A stretch of 64,000 nucleotides of DNA, from contig JAQVEG010000001.1 in NCBI GenBank assembly GCA_028697725.1, positions 103,516-167,515 of the forward strand, in the 5' to 3' direction. The stretch is from Anaerostipes sp. GTDB taxonomy: Bacteria > Bacillota > Clostridia > Lachnospirales > Lachnospiraceae. Made by a program: the position numbers and the translations under genes. Within the stretch, counting starts at the first letter, position 1. Each line of letters begins with the position of its first letter. This document shows, piece by piece, positions 45,145-53,920 of this stretch. Under the pieces are notes generated by a model. It saw only the letters and a program-made list of their open reading frames with translations, searched no databases and was not told the DNA's origin.

Positions 45145-45654
45145 ATGAAAATTAAGAATACAATTTTTTATGTGTTATCTGTAGTGATTTGTTTTTTATT
45201 ACAGACCAGCGTATTTGAATTTCTAAAACTAAATGATGTTATGCCCAATATTCTATTAATTCTTACAGTATCCTTTGCCATTATTAAAGGGCAGAGTGTA
45301 GGAATGGGAATTGGATTTGCATGTGGTTTATTAATTGACATTTTCTCAGGAGATGTTATGGGGCAGTATGCACTGCTTTATGTCATCATTGGGTTTGTGA
45401 ATGGATGTTTTCATGAATATTTTTATGAAGATGAAGTTTTGCTTCCCATTGCATTACTAGTTGCAAACTCATTTATTTATAGTCTGCTGATTTTTACTTT
45501 CTTTTTCGTGTTAAGAGGAAGAATTAATCTATTAGCATATTTAAGGGTTGTAATGATTCCAGAAGCAGTTTATACAGGAGTTCTTGCACTTCCAATCTTT
45601 TATGTCATATCCATGATAAATTATCGAATGAAACTATCAGAAAAAAGGAGCTAA
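45145..45654 (+). CDS. mreD: rod shape-determining protein MreD
   Basis: 169 residues, mostly hydrophobic, with about five transmembrane segments. DVMPNILLILTVSFAI and the GLLIDIFSGDVMGQYALLY stretch are typical of MreD. It completes the MreBCD elongation complex. PBP2 follows with 5 bases between stop and start, and its Shine-Dalgarno lies in the mreD end. Confidence 0.92.
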   Translation: MKIKNTIFYVLSVVICFLLQTSVFEFLKLNDVMPNILLILTVSFAIIKGQSVGMGIGFACGLLIDIFSGDVMGQYALLYVIIGFVNGCFHEYFYEDEVLLPIALLVANSFIYSLLIFTFFFVLRGRINLLAYLRVVMIPEAVYTGVLALPIFYVISMINYRMKLSEKRS

Positions 45655-45659
45655 TATAC

Positions 45660-48578
45660 GTGATTAGAAAGTTAGAACAAAAATTTGAAAAGTTAGTATC
45701 CGATCGTTTTCTCGTTTTGGGGATTTTATTTGCATGTCTTTTGCTTGTATTATTTGGAAGATTGTTTTACGTTCAAATTGTAAATGGAGAGAATTATAGA
45801 AATCAATTTACTTACAAAGTACAAAAAACGGTGAAAACAAATGGAATACGAGGAAATATATACGATACCAATGGTAAATTGCTTGCTTATGATAAATTAG
45901 TTTATTCTGTGAGTTATCAAAATGATAACGCGTTTGCAACCTTGGCAACAAAGAATGGTACTTCAGAAAATTATGAGAAAAACAAAGTTATATACTCTGT
46001 GATTAAAATTTTAGAAAGCAATAAAGATACCATCCAAAGTGAAATACCTATTGAAATCACAGGAAAAGGAAAGTTTAGATTTACAGAAAAGGGTTCAAAA
46101 TTAGAACGTTTCAAACGAGATGCTTTCGGAATTGGAACAGCAACTTCAGACCTTAGTGCTTCAGAATTAAAACTTCGAAAACAACAGTTGAATGCTTCTG
46201 CAAAGGAAGTATTTGAGTATCTTAGAAGTGGAAAGCTTGGAAGTGCAGGTGTAGGGAAGATGTTTGATATTGATAAAAAGTATTCAGATGCAGATGCACT
46301 GAAAATCATGTCAGTTCGATACAATGCATATCAAAGTCGATATACCCAGTATGTAAAGATTACAGTTTCAAATAATATTAGCAAGCGAAGTCTTGCAGCA
46401 GTAGAAGAAAATTTAGGAGATTTGCCTGGAATCGATGTTACAACAAAATCCATGCGTATGTACAACTGTAGTGAAGCAATGTCTCATGTCATTGGTTATA
46501 CAGGAACTATTAATACAAGTGAATTAAAAGAGTACAACAAAGGAAAGAAAGAGACAGATGCAGATTATTATTCCTCTGATGAGATTGTAGGAAAGTCTGG
46601 AATTGAAAAACAGCTGGAATCCTACCTTCATGGAAATGGGGGAACACAGACCTTAGTTGTCAATAATATTGGTAAGATTATCGATGTATCAAAAACCAAG
46701 GAAGCAAGTACGGGAAATAATGTGACGTTGACCATTGATAGTGAATTACAAGAATATGCATACAATTTATTGGAACGTAGAATTGCTGGAATTGTACTTT
46801 CAAAACTTACAGACAGTAAGGAAAAGGGAAGCGGAGACAATGTTATGATTCCTTTTGTAGATGTTTTTTATTCACTGATTTCAAACAAAGTTGTTGATAT
46901 TTCCATGTTAAATGCAGAAGATGCCACTGCTTATGAAAAAAGTGTTTATAAAAAGATTCAAGAATTGAAAAAAGATGATATTGATAAGATTGTAAATAGC
47001 ATTCAAACAAGCACAAAAGCTTATAAAAAAGAGAGTCAGAAGATTCAGGATTATGATGATTATGTGTATAAACTCCTAACCAACAATAAAGTTTTAGTAA
47101 GCAGTTCTATTGACAAAAAAAATAAAACATACCAAAAATGGAAAAACGAAAAAATTGGTCTTGGAGAATTTCTTCGCTATGCAATCAATCAAGAGTGGAT
47201 TGATATATCCTACTTAAATGTAGATTCAAAATATAGTGATACAGAAGATATTATGAAAGCACTTATGGATTATGTAAGTAAGATGCTTTTAGAAGACGAA
47301 GATTTTGATAGTACAGTGTGTGAGGAAAACATTTATACAGGAGATTTATCAAGTAGAAGCATTTGCCTTTTGTTATATGAACAAGGAATTTTAAGCAAAA
47401 AGAAAGATTCAGATTATGCTTCTTTGAAGTCAGGAAGCATGAGTGCAAAAACATTTATGCGTACGAAGATTTCAAAGCTTGATATTACACCAGCACAGTT
47501 AGGGCTTGATCCATGTTCTGGTTCCATTGTAATTACAGATCCTCATACGGGAAAAGTAAAAGCTATGGTTAGTTACCCAGGATATGACAGTAATAGGCTT
47601 TCAAATGGTACTGATAATCAATATTATATCCAATTATCAAATTCATCATCTACGCCATTGTACAATCAAGTATTAAACCATAAGACTGCACCAGGATCTA
47701 CATTTAAACCAGTAACTTCAATTGCAGCATTAAATGAAAATGTAATTACCACAAGTACACAAATTAAGGACAATGGAATCTTTACTAAAATAAGTCCAGC
47801 GGCGAAATGCTGGATTTATCCAAACAATCATGGTAAAGTAAATGTTTCAGGAGCTATAGAAGTGTCTTGTAATTACTTCTTTTATGAGGTAGGATATCTA
47901 ATGGGTACTACGAAAAGTGGAAGCTATAGTAGTAAACAAGGTTTGGAGATGTTAAAGAAGTACGCAACGGAGTTAGGCTTGAATAAAAAGTCAGGAATCG
48001 AGTTAAGCGAGCTTTCACCAGAAGTATCAGATGAGAGTTCTGTACGTTCTGCCATTGGGCAGGGTACCAACAGTTTTACGCCAAGTCAAATTGCCAATTA
48101 TAATACAACTTTGGCAAGCAAGGGTTCTGTCTACGATTTAAGTATTATGGACAAGATTACCACGACAAAAGGTAAGACAATTAAAAAATATGGAACAAAG
48201 AAGATTAGACAGATAAAATTAGCAGATAGTTCATATTGGAATGCAGTATGGGATGGAATGAAGCGAGTTGTTTCAGGTAAGAATAGTTCAATTAAATCAA
48301 TTTATTCTAATTTAGGTGTTACTGTTGCTGGAAAAACAGGAACAGCACAAGAGAATAAGAATCGACCAAACCACGCTTTGTTCATATCTTTTGGACCATA
48401 TTCTGACCCAGAGATTGCAGTTACCACTGTAATTCCATATGGATATACATCATCCAATGCAGCTGCGACAGCAAAGGATGTTTATAAGTATTATTTTGCC
48501 AGCAAGAAGAAGAAAAAAGCACTTCAAAAGGACAACACTGTGAAGTCACCGGCTTCAACTGGCAGCGCAGGAGACTAA
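45660..48578 (+). CDS. mrdA: penicillin-binding protein 2, unusually long
   Basis: 972 residues from a GTG start (AAAGGAG 10 bases upstream). A transmembrane helix at about 20-40 is followed by the dimerisation domain (NGIRGNIYDTNGKLLAYDK, EEIVGKSGIEKQLE-type segment). The transpeptidase triad is S680-T-F-K683 (PGSTFKP), S736-C-N738 and K892-T-G894. Between the start of the transpeptidase domain (about 360) and residue 615 lies a roughly 250-residue charged insertion absent from standard 600-700 residue PBP2. It cross-links lateral wall peptidoglycan with RodA, encoded 1.9 kb downstream. Confidence 0.94.
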   Translation: MIRKLEQKFEKLVSDRFLVLGILFACLLLVLFGRLFYVQIVNGENYRNQFTYKVQKTVKTNGIRGNIYDTNGKLLAYDKLVYSVSYQNDNAFATLATKNGTSENYEKNKVIYSVIKILESNKDTIQSEIPIEITGKGKFRFTEKGSKLERFKRDAFGIGTATSDLSASELKLRKQQLNASAKEVFEYLRSGKLGSAGVGKMFDIDKKYSDADALKIMSVRYNAYQSRYTQYVKITVSNNISKRSLAAVEENLGDLPGIDVTTKSMRMYNCSEAMSHVIGYTGTINTSELKEYNKGKKETDADYYSSDEIVGKSGIEKQLESYLHGNGGTQTLVVNNIGKIIDVSKTKEASTGNNVTLTIDSELQEYAYNLLERRIAGIVLSKLTDSKEKGSGDNVMIPFVDVFYSLISNKVVDISMLNAEDATAYEKSVYKKIQELKKDDIDKIVNSIQTSTKAYKKESQKIQDYDDYVYKLLTNNKVLVSSSIDKKNKTYQKWKNEKIGLGEFLRYAINQEWIDISYLNVDSKYSDTEDIMKALMDYVSKMLLEDEDFDSTVCEENIYTGDLSSRSICLLLYEQGILSKKKDSDYASLKSGSMSAKTFMRTKISKLDITPAQLGLDPCSGSIVITDPHTGKVKAMVSYPGYDSNRLSNGTDNQYYIQLSNSSSTPLYNQVLNHKTAPGSTFKPVTSIAALNENVITTSTQIKDNGIFTKISPAAKCWIYPNNHGKVNVSGAIEVSCNYFFYEVGYLMGTTKSGSYSSKQGLEMLKKYATELGLNKKSGIELSELSPEVSDESSVRSAIGQGTNSFTPSQIANYNTTLASKGSVYDLSIMDKITTTKGKTIKKYGTKKIRQIKLADSSYWNAVWDGMKRVVSGKNSSIKSIYSNLGVTVAGKTGTAQENKNRPNHALFISFGPYSDPEIAVTTVIPYGYTSSNAAATAKDVYKYYFASKKKKKALQKDNTVKSPASTGSAGD

Positions 48579-48593
48579 GGGAGAGGTGATAAC

Positions 48594-49355
48594 ATGAAGG
48601 AGCTAGTGTTACTTAAAGGTAACAATTATGGTTTGACAATTACGTTAGATAGTGAAATCCAGTTTGATGAATTACTAGAGAAGGTAGAGGAAAAGTTTAC
48701 AGCAGCTGCAGGCTTTTTTAATTCAACAAAACAAATTGCATTAAAAGTGGAAGGACGAACCCTAAGTTCAGAAGAGATGACAAGGTTATTAGAATCCATA
48801 ACAAAAGCCAGTTCTTTAGCCGTTGCATATGTAATAGAAGAGAATCAAGTGATAGAAACACAGATGAAAAATTTAATCAAAGAAAAGGCTGACAAGGAAG
48901 AGGAAGAACGGTCAGAACAGTCAGAACAGACAGAAAAGCCGATATCTTCCAGAGACAATGGTGAGCATCTTGGAAAGTTTTATAAAGGAACTTTGCGTTC
49001 TGGACAAAACTTAGAGTCCGATTCTAGTGTTATTGTGATTGGAGATGTGAATCCTGGAGCTACAGTAAGTGCCAAGGGGAATGTTGTTGTACTGGGATGC
49101 ATCAAAGGAAATGCATTTGCAGGAAAGGATAACAATAATGAAGCATTTATTGCAGCATTAGATATGGATCCGATTCAAATTAGAATTGGCAGTAAGATTG
49201 CTAGATCTTCAGACGACAAGGGAACAAAGAAGCGTAAGTTGCGTAAAAGAAGGAAAGAACAGTATAGTGATGAAGCTAAGATAGCTTTTGTTGAAGAGGG
49301 GAATATTTATATAGAACCAATTTCAAAAGCATTGTTGAATGACATACTAATATAA
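48594..49355 (+). CDS. minC: septum site-determining protein MinC
   Basis: 253 residues. The N-terminal domain (about 1-95) is followed by a charged, serine/glutamate-rich linker and the C-terminal beta-helix domain starting at YKGTLRSGQNLESDSSVIVI, with GDVNPGATVSAKGNVVVLG. The linker and a basic stretch near the end (KGTKKRKLRKRRKEQ) lengthen it slightly. MinC blocks FtsZ assembly away from midcell and is brought to the membrane by MinD. It begins 15 bases after PBP2. Confidence 0.93.
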   Translation: MKELVLLKGNNYGLTITLDSEIQFDELLEKVEEKFTAAAGFFNSTKQIALKVEGRTLSSEEMTRLLESITKASSLAVAYVIEENQVIETQMKNLIKEKADKEEEERSEQSEQTEKPISSRDNGEHLGKFYKGTLRSGQNLESDSSVIVIGDVNPGATVSAKGNVVVLGCIKGNAFAGKDNNNEAFIAALDMDPIQIRIGSKIARSSDDKGTKKRKLRKRRKEQYSDEAKIAFVEEGNIYIEPISKALLNDILI

Positions 49356-49375
49356 GATATGGAGGAATATAAAGA

Positions 49376-50161
49376 ATGAGTGAAGTTATTGTAGTAACGT
49401 CTGGAAAAGGTGGAGTTGGTAAAACAACTACAAGTGCAAATGTTGGAACGGGGTTAGCAAAAGAGGGTAAGAAAGTTGTCTTAATTGATACTGATATCGG
49501 ATTGCGTAACCTGGATGTTGTCATGGGATTAGAGAATCGTATTGTTTATAATCTTGTGGATGTAGTGGAAGGAAACTGCAGAGCAAAGCAGGCAATGATT
49601 AAAGATAAAAAGTATCCTGACTTGTATCTATTACCATCTGCACAGACAAGAGATAAGACATCTGTTACACCAGAGCAGATGCAGAAGTTAGTAGAGGAAT
49701 TAAGAGAAGAGTTTGATTATATTATTCTTGATTGTCCAGCTGGAATTGAACAGGGATTTAAGAATGCAATTGCAGGTGCAGATCGCGCATTGATTGTAAC
49801 AACTCCAGAAGTATCAGCAATTCGAGATGCAGATCGAATTATTGGATTACTTGAAGCTAATGAAGTACATAAAATTGATCTTGTGATTAATAGAATACGT
49901 ATGGACATGGTAAAACGAGGGGATATGTTGTCAAGTGATGATGTTCTTGATATTTTAGCCATTGATTTAATTGGTATTGTTCCAGATGATGAGAATATCG
50001 TAGTATCTACAAACCAGGGGGAACCTCTTGTTGGAACTAACAATGTTGCAGGACAAGCGTTTGAAAATATTTGTAAGAGAATTATGGGAAATGAAGTACC
50101 ATTTCTTGAGTTGACAGGAGAAGGATTTTTCCAAAGACTTGCACGAGTGTTTGGTAGATAG
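49376..50161 (+). CDS. minD: septum site-determining protein MinD
   Basis: 261 residues. The deviant Walker A KGGVGKTT is at 11-18, followed by DTDIGLRNLDVVMGLENR and FDYIILDCPAGIEQG. The C-terminal amphipathic membrane-targeting helix (EGFFQRLARVFGR) is intact. It recruits MinC and is displaced by MinE. GGAGG lies 11 bases before the ATG. Confidence 0.97.
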   Translation: MSEVIVVTSGKGGVGKTTTSANVGTGLAKEGKKVVLIDTDIGLRNLDVVMGLENRIVYNLVDVVEGNCRAKQAMIKDKKYPDLYLLPSAQTRDKTSVTPEQMQKLVEELREEFDYIILDCPAGIEQGFKNAIAGADRALIVTTPEVSAIRDADRIIGLLEANEVHKIDLVINRIRMDMVKRGDMLSSDDVLDILAIDLIGIVPDDENIVVSTNQGEPLVGTNNVAGQAFENICKRIMGNEVPFLELTGEGFFQRLARVFGR

Positions 50162-50172
50162 GGGAGGATATT

Positions 50173-50433
50173 ATGGGATTTTTTGACAACTTATTAAGAA
50201 GAAATCGTTCTGCAGACGATGCAAAAGATCGTTTGAAATTATTATTAGTTTCAGATAGATCAAACTGTTCACCAGAAACAATGGAATTAATAAAAAATGA
50301 TATTATAAAAGTTATTTCTAAGTATATGGAAATTGATGCTGAAGGGCTGGATATTCAGATTTCGCAAAACAATGATGAGGTGGATGGACCAACACTTTAC
50401 GCAAATATTCCAATTCGTGAAATAAAAAAATAG
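50173..50433 (+). CDS. minE: cell division topological specificity factor MinE
   Basis: 86 residues. It begins with the amphipathic MGFFDNLLRRNRSADDAKDR segment, followed by RLKLLLVSDRSNCSPETME and the dimerisation domain. MinE stimulates the MinD ATPase and drives pole-to-pole oscillation. GGGAGG precedes the ATG, and rodA starts 13 bases downstream. This organism therefore has a MinE-type system and also a DivIVA-domain protein (57305). Confidence 0.95.
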   Translation: MGFFDNLLRRNRSADDAKDRLKLLLVSDRSNCSPETMELIKNDIIKVISKYMEIDAEGLDIQISQNNDEVDGPTLYANIPIREIKK

Positions 50434-50446
50434 TTTGGAGTAAATT

Positions 50447-51562
50447 ATGTTTAGAAAATTTCGATGGAAAAATTACAATTTTATGATTCTGGCAAATGTT
50501 TTCCTAATTGCCTGCATGGGCCTTGTATTTATTCACAGTGCCAATGCCAGTTTTGTAGTAAAACAGGGATTAGGGGTTATTATGTGTTTTGGAATCATGA
50601 TAGTTGTATCACTCATTGATTTTAATTTTTTTCTACGAAACGCTAGTATTTTATATCTTCTTAATTTAGTTTTACTAATTGGAGTACGATTTATTGGAAA
50701 GGATGTAAATGGGGCAAAACGATGGTTTTCTCTTGGACCCCTAGGTACTTTTCAGGTTTCGGAAATTAGTAAAATCATTATGATTATTGTAGTTGCAGCC
50801 TTTATTGTAAAAAATGAATATGAGATGGATGATCTTAGAACACTTGGAAAGTTAGGACTTATTTGTCTTGTACCACTGTTCTTGATTTTAAAGCAGCCTG
50901 ATTTATCTACAACACTGGATATCGTTTTTATTATATTGTGTATGGTCTTTATTGGAGGGATAAGTTCAAAGTATATTTTTCGTGCAATCACTGTGGGAGT
51001 GCCTTTGTTTATTTTGTTTTTCTGGTATATTCAGACACCAGGGCAGATTTTGTTAAAGCCTCATCAGGTTGCCAGAGTATTATCCTTTATTAATCCATCA
51101 GCTTATGCCAATTCTACAGCACTACAAACAAGCAATTCAGTGATGGCAATTGGTTCAGGAGGATTGTTTGGAAAAGGATTTGGTGCCAATACAATTTCCA
51201 ATGTATCGGCCAGTGAAGTGAACTTAGTCTCAGAACAGCAGACAGATTTTATCTTTTCAGTCATTGGAGAAGAATTTGGATTTGTTGGGTGTTTATTTGT
51301 CATCTTATGCATTGCATTTTTAGTGTTTCAGATAATTAAAGTTGCAAGAAAAAGTGAAACATTTAGCGGATATTTAATTGCCGTTGGAATTGCTAGCTAT
51401 TTTGCGATTCAATCTTTTATTAATATTGGAGTTGCAACAGGAGCAATGCCAAATACTGGATTGCCACTCCCATTTATTAGTTATGGAATTAGTTCCTTAT
51501 TAACATCGTCCATTGGGATAGGACTTGTGTTAAATATACACTTACAAAGTAAAAAGTATTAG
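50447..51562 (+). CDS. rodA: RodA/FtsW family peptidoglycan glycosyltransferase
   Basis: 371 residues with about ten transmembrane helices. FIGKDVNGAKRWFSLGPLG and the SVIGEEFGFVGC and GLPLPFISYGISSL motifs are typical of the SEDS family. The cluster with mreBCD and PBP2 identifies it as RodA, which polymerises glycan strands for cell elongation. GGAG precedes the ATG. Confidence 0.93.
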   Translation: MFRKFRWKNYNFMILANVFLIACMGLVFIHSANASFVVKQGLGVIMCFGIMIVVSLIDFNFFLRNASILYLLNLVLLIGVRFIGKDVNGAKRWFSLGPLGTFQVSEISKIIMIIVVAAFIVKNEYEMDDLRTLGKLGLICLVPLFLILKQPDLSTTLDIVFIILCMVFIGGISSKYIFRAITVGVPLFILFFWYIQTPGQILLKPHQVARVLSFINPSAYANSTALQTSNSVMAIGSGGLFGKGFGANTISNVSASEVNLVSEQQTDFIFSVIGEEFGFVGCLFVILCIAFLVFQIIKVARKSETFSGYLIAVGIASYFAIQSFINIGVATGAMPNTGLPLPFISYGISSLLTSSIGIGLVLNIHLQSKKY

Positions 51563-51573
51563 GAGGAGTCAAC

Positions 51574-51966
51574 ATGAATATTGGATTAGTGGCACATGAT
51601 GCTAAAAAAATGCTAATGCAGAATCTGTGCATTGCATATCAGGATATATTAAAGAAACATACATTATATGCAACAGCAACCACAGGAAAGGCAATTGAAG
51701 ATGTGACCAATCTATCTATTCATAAGTTCTTAGTTGGTCATTTTGGCGGAATGCAACAGATGGGTGCGGTTATTGAAAACAATGATATTGATATGTTGAT
51801 TTTTCTGCAAGATCCAAACAACAAATCAAGAATTCCAGCTTTCTATAATATTTTAAACTTATGCGATAAATATAATGTTCCTTGTGCAACGAATCTTCCT
51901 ACGGCAGAGGTGTTGATTTTAGCTTTGGATCGTGGAGATTTAGATTGGAGAAACATGTATAAATAA
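51574..51966 (+). CDS. mgsA: methylglyoxal synthase
   Basis: 130 residues. MNIGLVAHDAKK, the ATATTGKAIE segment and DMLIFLQDPNNK with the catalytic aspartate region are MgsA signatures. It converts dihydroxyacetone phosphate to methylglyoxal, a bypass when phosphate is scarce. AGGAGG lies 6 bases before the ATG. It is the last gene of the mre-min-rodA run, followed by a terminator. The rodA-mgsA pairing is common in clostridia. Confidence 0.95.
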   Translation: MNIGLVAHDAKKMLMQNLCIAYQDILKKHTLYATATTGKAIEDVTNLSIHKFLVGHFGGMQQMGAVIENNDIDMLIFLQDPNNKSRIPAFYNILNLCDKYNVPCATNLPTAEVLILALDRGDLDWRNMYK

Positions 51967-51991
51967 GGCTGTCCCTAGACAGTCTTTTTTT
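51967..51991 (+). terminator. terminator after mgsA
   Basis: GGCTGTC pairs with GACAGTC around CCTA (one G-U pair) and is followed by eight T residues. Confidence 0.85.
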
Positions 51992-52002
51992 GGAGGAAAA
52001 CG

Positions 52003-52968
52003 ATGAAGAAAAGAATTATAAGTTCATTTTTAATATTAATAATGGTATGTATGTCTGGATGTTCCAATCTGGGATCATCCTCTAGTGCATATGAGAATCA
52101 CTATGAAAAAGCTGGAGTGGCGTTAAAGGATAAAACAGTAGGAACTAGATGGAAAAGTGCTGGGCAAGTGGCAGCAGTTATTGATCCATCAAAACTTGAT
52201 GGCAATCTATATGATGATGTAGGAGAAGCACTTCTTATTAACAATACAAAGAATAAGGTGATTTCGGCACAGAATATTTTTAATAAGGCGTATCCTGCCA
52301 GTACAACTAAAATTATGACAGCACTTCTCACACTAGAGAACTGTAATCTTAATGATATTGTTACAGTGGAGGAAGATGTTAAATTTAAAGATGGGGCGGC
52401 AGTCAGTATGCATCTAAAAAAAGGAGATCAGATTTCAGTGGAATCCCTTCTCAATGGATTATTGTTAATGTCAGCAAATGATGCTGCAATTGTATTAGGC
52501 AGACATATGGCGGGAAGTGATAAAAAATTTGCACAAATGATGAATGAGAGAGCAAAAGAACTTGGTGCGACCCATACACATTTTGTCAATGCAAATGGAT
52601 TACATGAAGATAATCATTATACAACTGCCTATGATTTATATTTGATTTTCCGTCAGTTAATTCGTCATAATGAATTTTCAGCAATTGCAGGTCAGGCAAA
52701 CAGCACCGTGGAATATAAAAACAGTAAGAATACTCCATTAGCCTATGATATGTCGTCTACCAATCAATTTTTGCTAGGAGAATATAGTTTACCATCCAAT
52801 GTGTTTATGATTGGTGGAAAAACAGGAACGACAACCCAGGCAGGGTCTTGTTTGATTTTATTAACCAAAAACAAAGCAGGAGACGAATTTATTTCTGTTA
52901 TGTTGAAAGCAAATAATCATGCTGTATTATATCAGGAGATGCACGACTTGTTATCAACGGAAAATTAA
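52003..52968 (+). CDS. D-alanyl-D-alanine carboxypeptidase lipoprotein
   Basis: 321 residues. A signal peptide ending in a lipobox-like MSGC puts the lipid-carrying cysteine at 20. The penicillin-binding triad is S100-T-T-K103, S157-A-N159 and K273-T-G275. It trims the terminal D-alanine of peptidoglycan stem peptides outside the membrane, like DacA/DacF. There is no clear C-terminal amphipathic helix, since the lipid anchor replaces it. GGAGG lies 8 bases before the ATG, just after the mgsA terminator. The next gene starts one base after its stop. Confidence 0.92.
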   Translation: MKKRIISSFLILIMVCMSGCSNLGSSSSAYENHYEKAGVALKDKTVGTRWKSAGQVAAVIDPSKLDGNLYDDVGEALLINNTKNKVISAQNIFNKAYPASTTKIMTALLTLENCNLNDIVTVEEDVKFKDGAAVSMHLKKGDQISVESLLNGLLLMSANDAAIVLGRHMAGSDKKFAQMMNERAKELGATHTHFVNANGLHEDNHYTTAYDLYLIFRQLIRHNEFSAIAGQANSTVEYKNSKNTPLAYDMSSTNQFLLGEYSLPSNVFMIGGKTGTTTQAGSCLILLTKNKAGDEFISVMLKANNHAVLYQEMHDLLSTEN

Positions 52969-52969
52969 A

Positions 52970-53920
52970 ATGAAAGAAAAATATTACGCATTTTCAGCAT
53001 ATTTAAAAGATGTATTTGGAGAAAAAGTATATAAGCTCCCAGTAAATCTCCCAATTACATGTCCCAATCGTTTAGACGGAGATGGATGTAGTTTTTGTGG
53101 AGAAGTGGGAACAGGATTTGAGGCAATGGAGGGACATACACCAGTCAAAGTCCAATTAGAAGGTACCAAGGCTCATATTGCAAAAAGATATGGTGCCAAT
53201 AAATTCATTGCATATTTTCAAAATTACACAAATACATTTATGCCCTTAGATGAGTTTAAAAGGTATTTATACGAGGCGGTGGAAGTATCAGATCTTGTTG
53301 GAATTTCTGTTTCCACCCGTCCTGACTGTATCAAAAAGAGTTATTTAGATGTACTTAATGAAATAAAAGAAAAACATCACTTGAAAATTACAGTGGAGCT
53401 TGGACTGCAAACAGTGAATTATCATACCTTAGAAAGAATTAACAGAGGACATGGATTGGGAGAATTTATTGATGCTGTTTTGACAATTGCACAGTATGAT
53501 TTTGATATTTGTACCCATGTAATTTTGAATCTGCCTGGTGATGAGCAAATGGATATCGTAGAGTGTGCAAAAGTATTATCAGCATTGCCCATTAGAATTG
53601 TAAAAATCCATTCTCTTTACATTCCAAAGAATTCAAAATTGTACACGGAATATAAAAATGGTAATATAAATATATGTACAAAAGAAGAATATTTAAAACG
53701 TTTGTGTGAATTTTTAGCTTATCTTAGAGAAGACATGGTAGTTGAACGTTTATTTAGCAGAGTTCCCAAAGAAGATGCAGTATTTTCAAACTGGGGTACC
53801 AGCTGGTGGAAATTAAGAGATGAATTTGAAGTGATGATGGAAGAACTTGGTTATCAACAGGGATGCAAATGTGATTACTTGCAGGGAAAAGCCTTAAATC
53901 GTTGGGGGATTGAATCATGA
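52970..53920 (+). CDS. YtqA-type radical SAM protein (TIGR01212 family)
   Basis: 316 residues from ATG 52970; the frame extends upstream into the carboxypeptidase gene, so that region was left out. The cluster-binding cysteines are C31, C40 and C43 (CPNRLDGDGCSFC), spaced as in the YtqA/YhcC family rather than in the usual CxxxCxxC. ELGLQTVNYHTLERINRGH is a further family signature. Bacillus YtqA has been linked to tRNA wobble uridine modification; I infer a similar role. No good Shine-Dalgarno is present, so translation is probably coupled to the upstream gene. Confidence 0.85.
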   Translation: MKEKYYAFSAYLKDVFGEKVYKLPVNLPITCPNRLDGDGCSFCGEVGTGFEAMEGHTPVKVQLEGTKAHIAKRYGANKFIAYFQNYTNTFMPLDEFKRYLYEAVEVSDLVGISVSTRPDCIKKSYLDVLNEIKEKHHLKITVELGLQTVNYHTLERINRGHGLGEFIDAVLTIAQYDFDICTHVILNLPGDEQMDIVECAKVLSALPIRIVKIHSLYIPKNSKLYTEYKNGNINICTKEEYLKRLCEFLAYLREDMVVERLFSRVPKEDAVFSNWGTSWWKLRDEFEVMMEELGYQQGCKCDYLQGKALNRWGIES

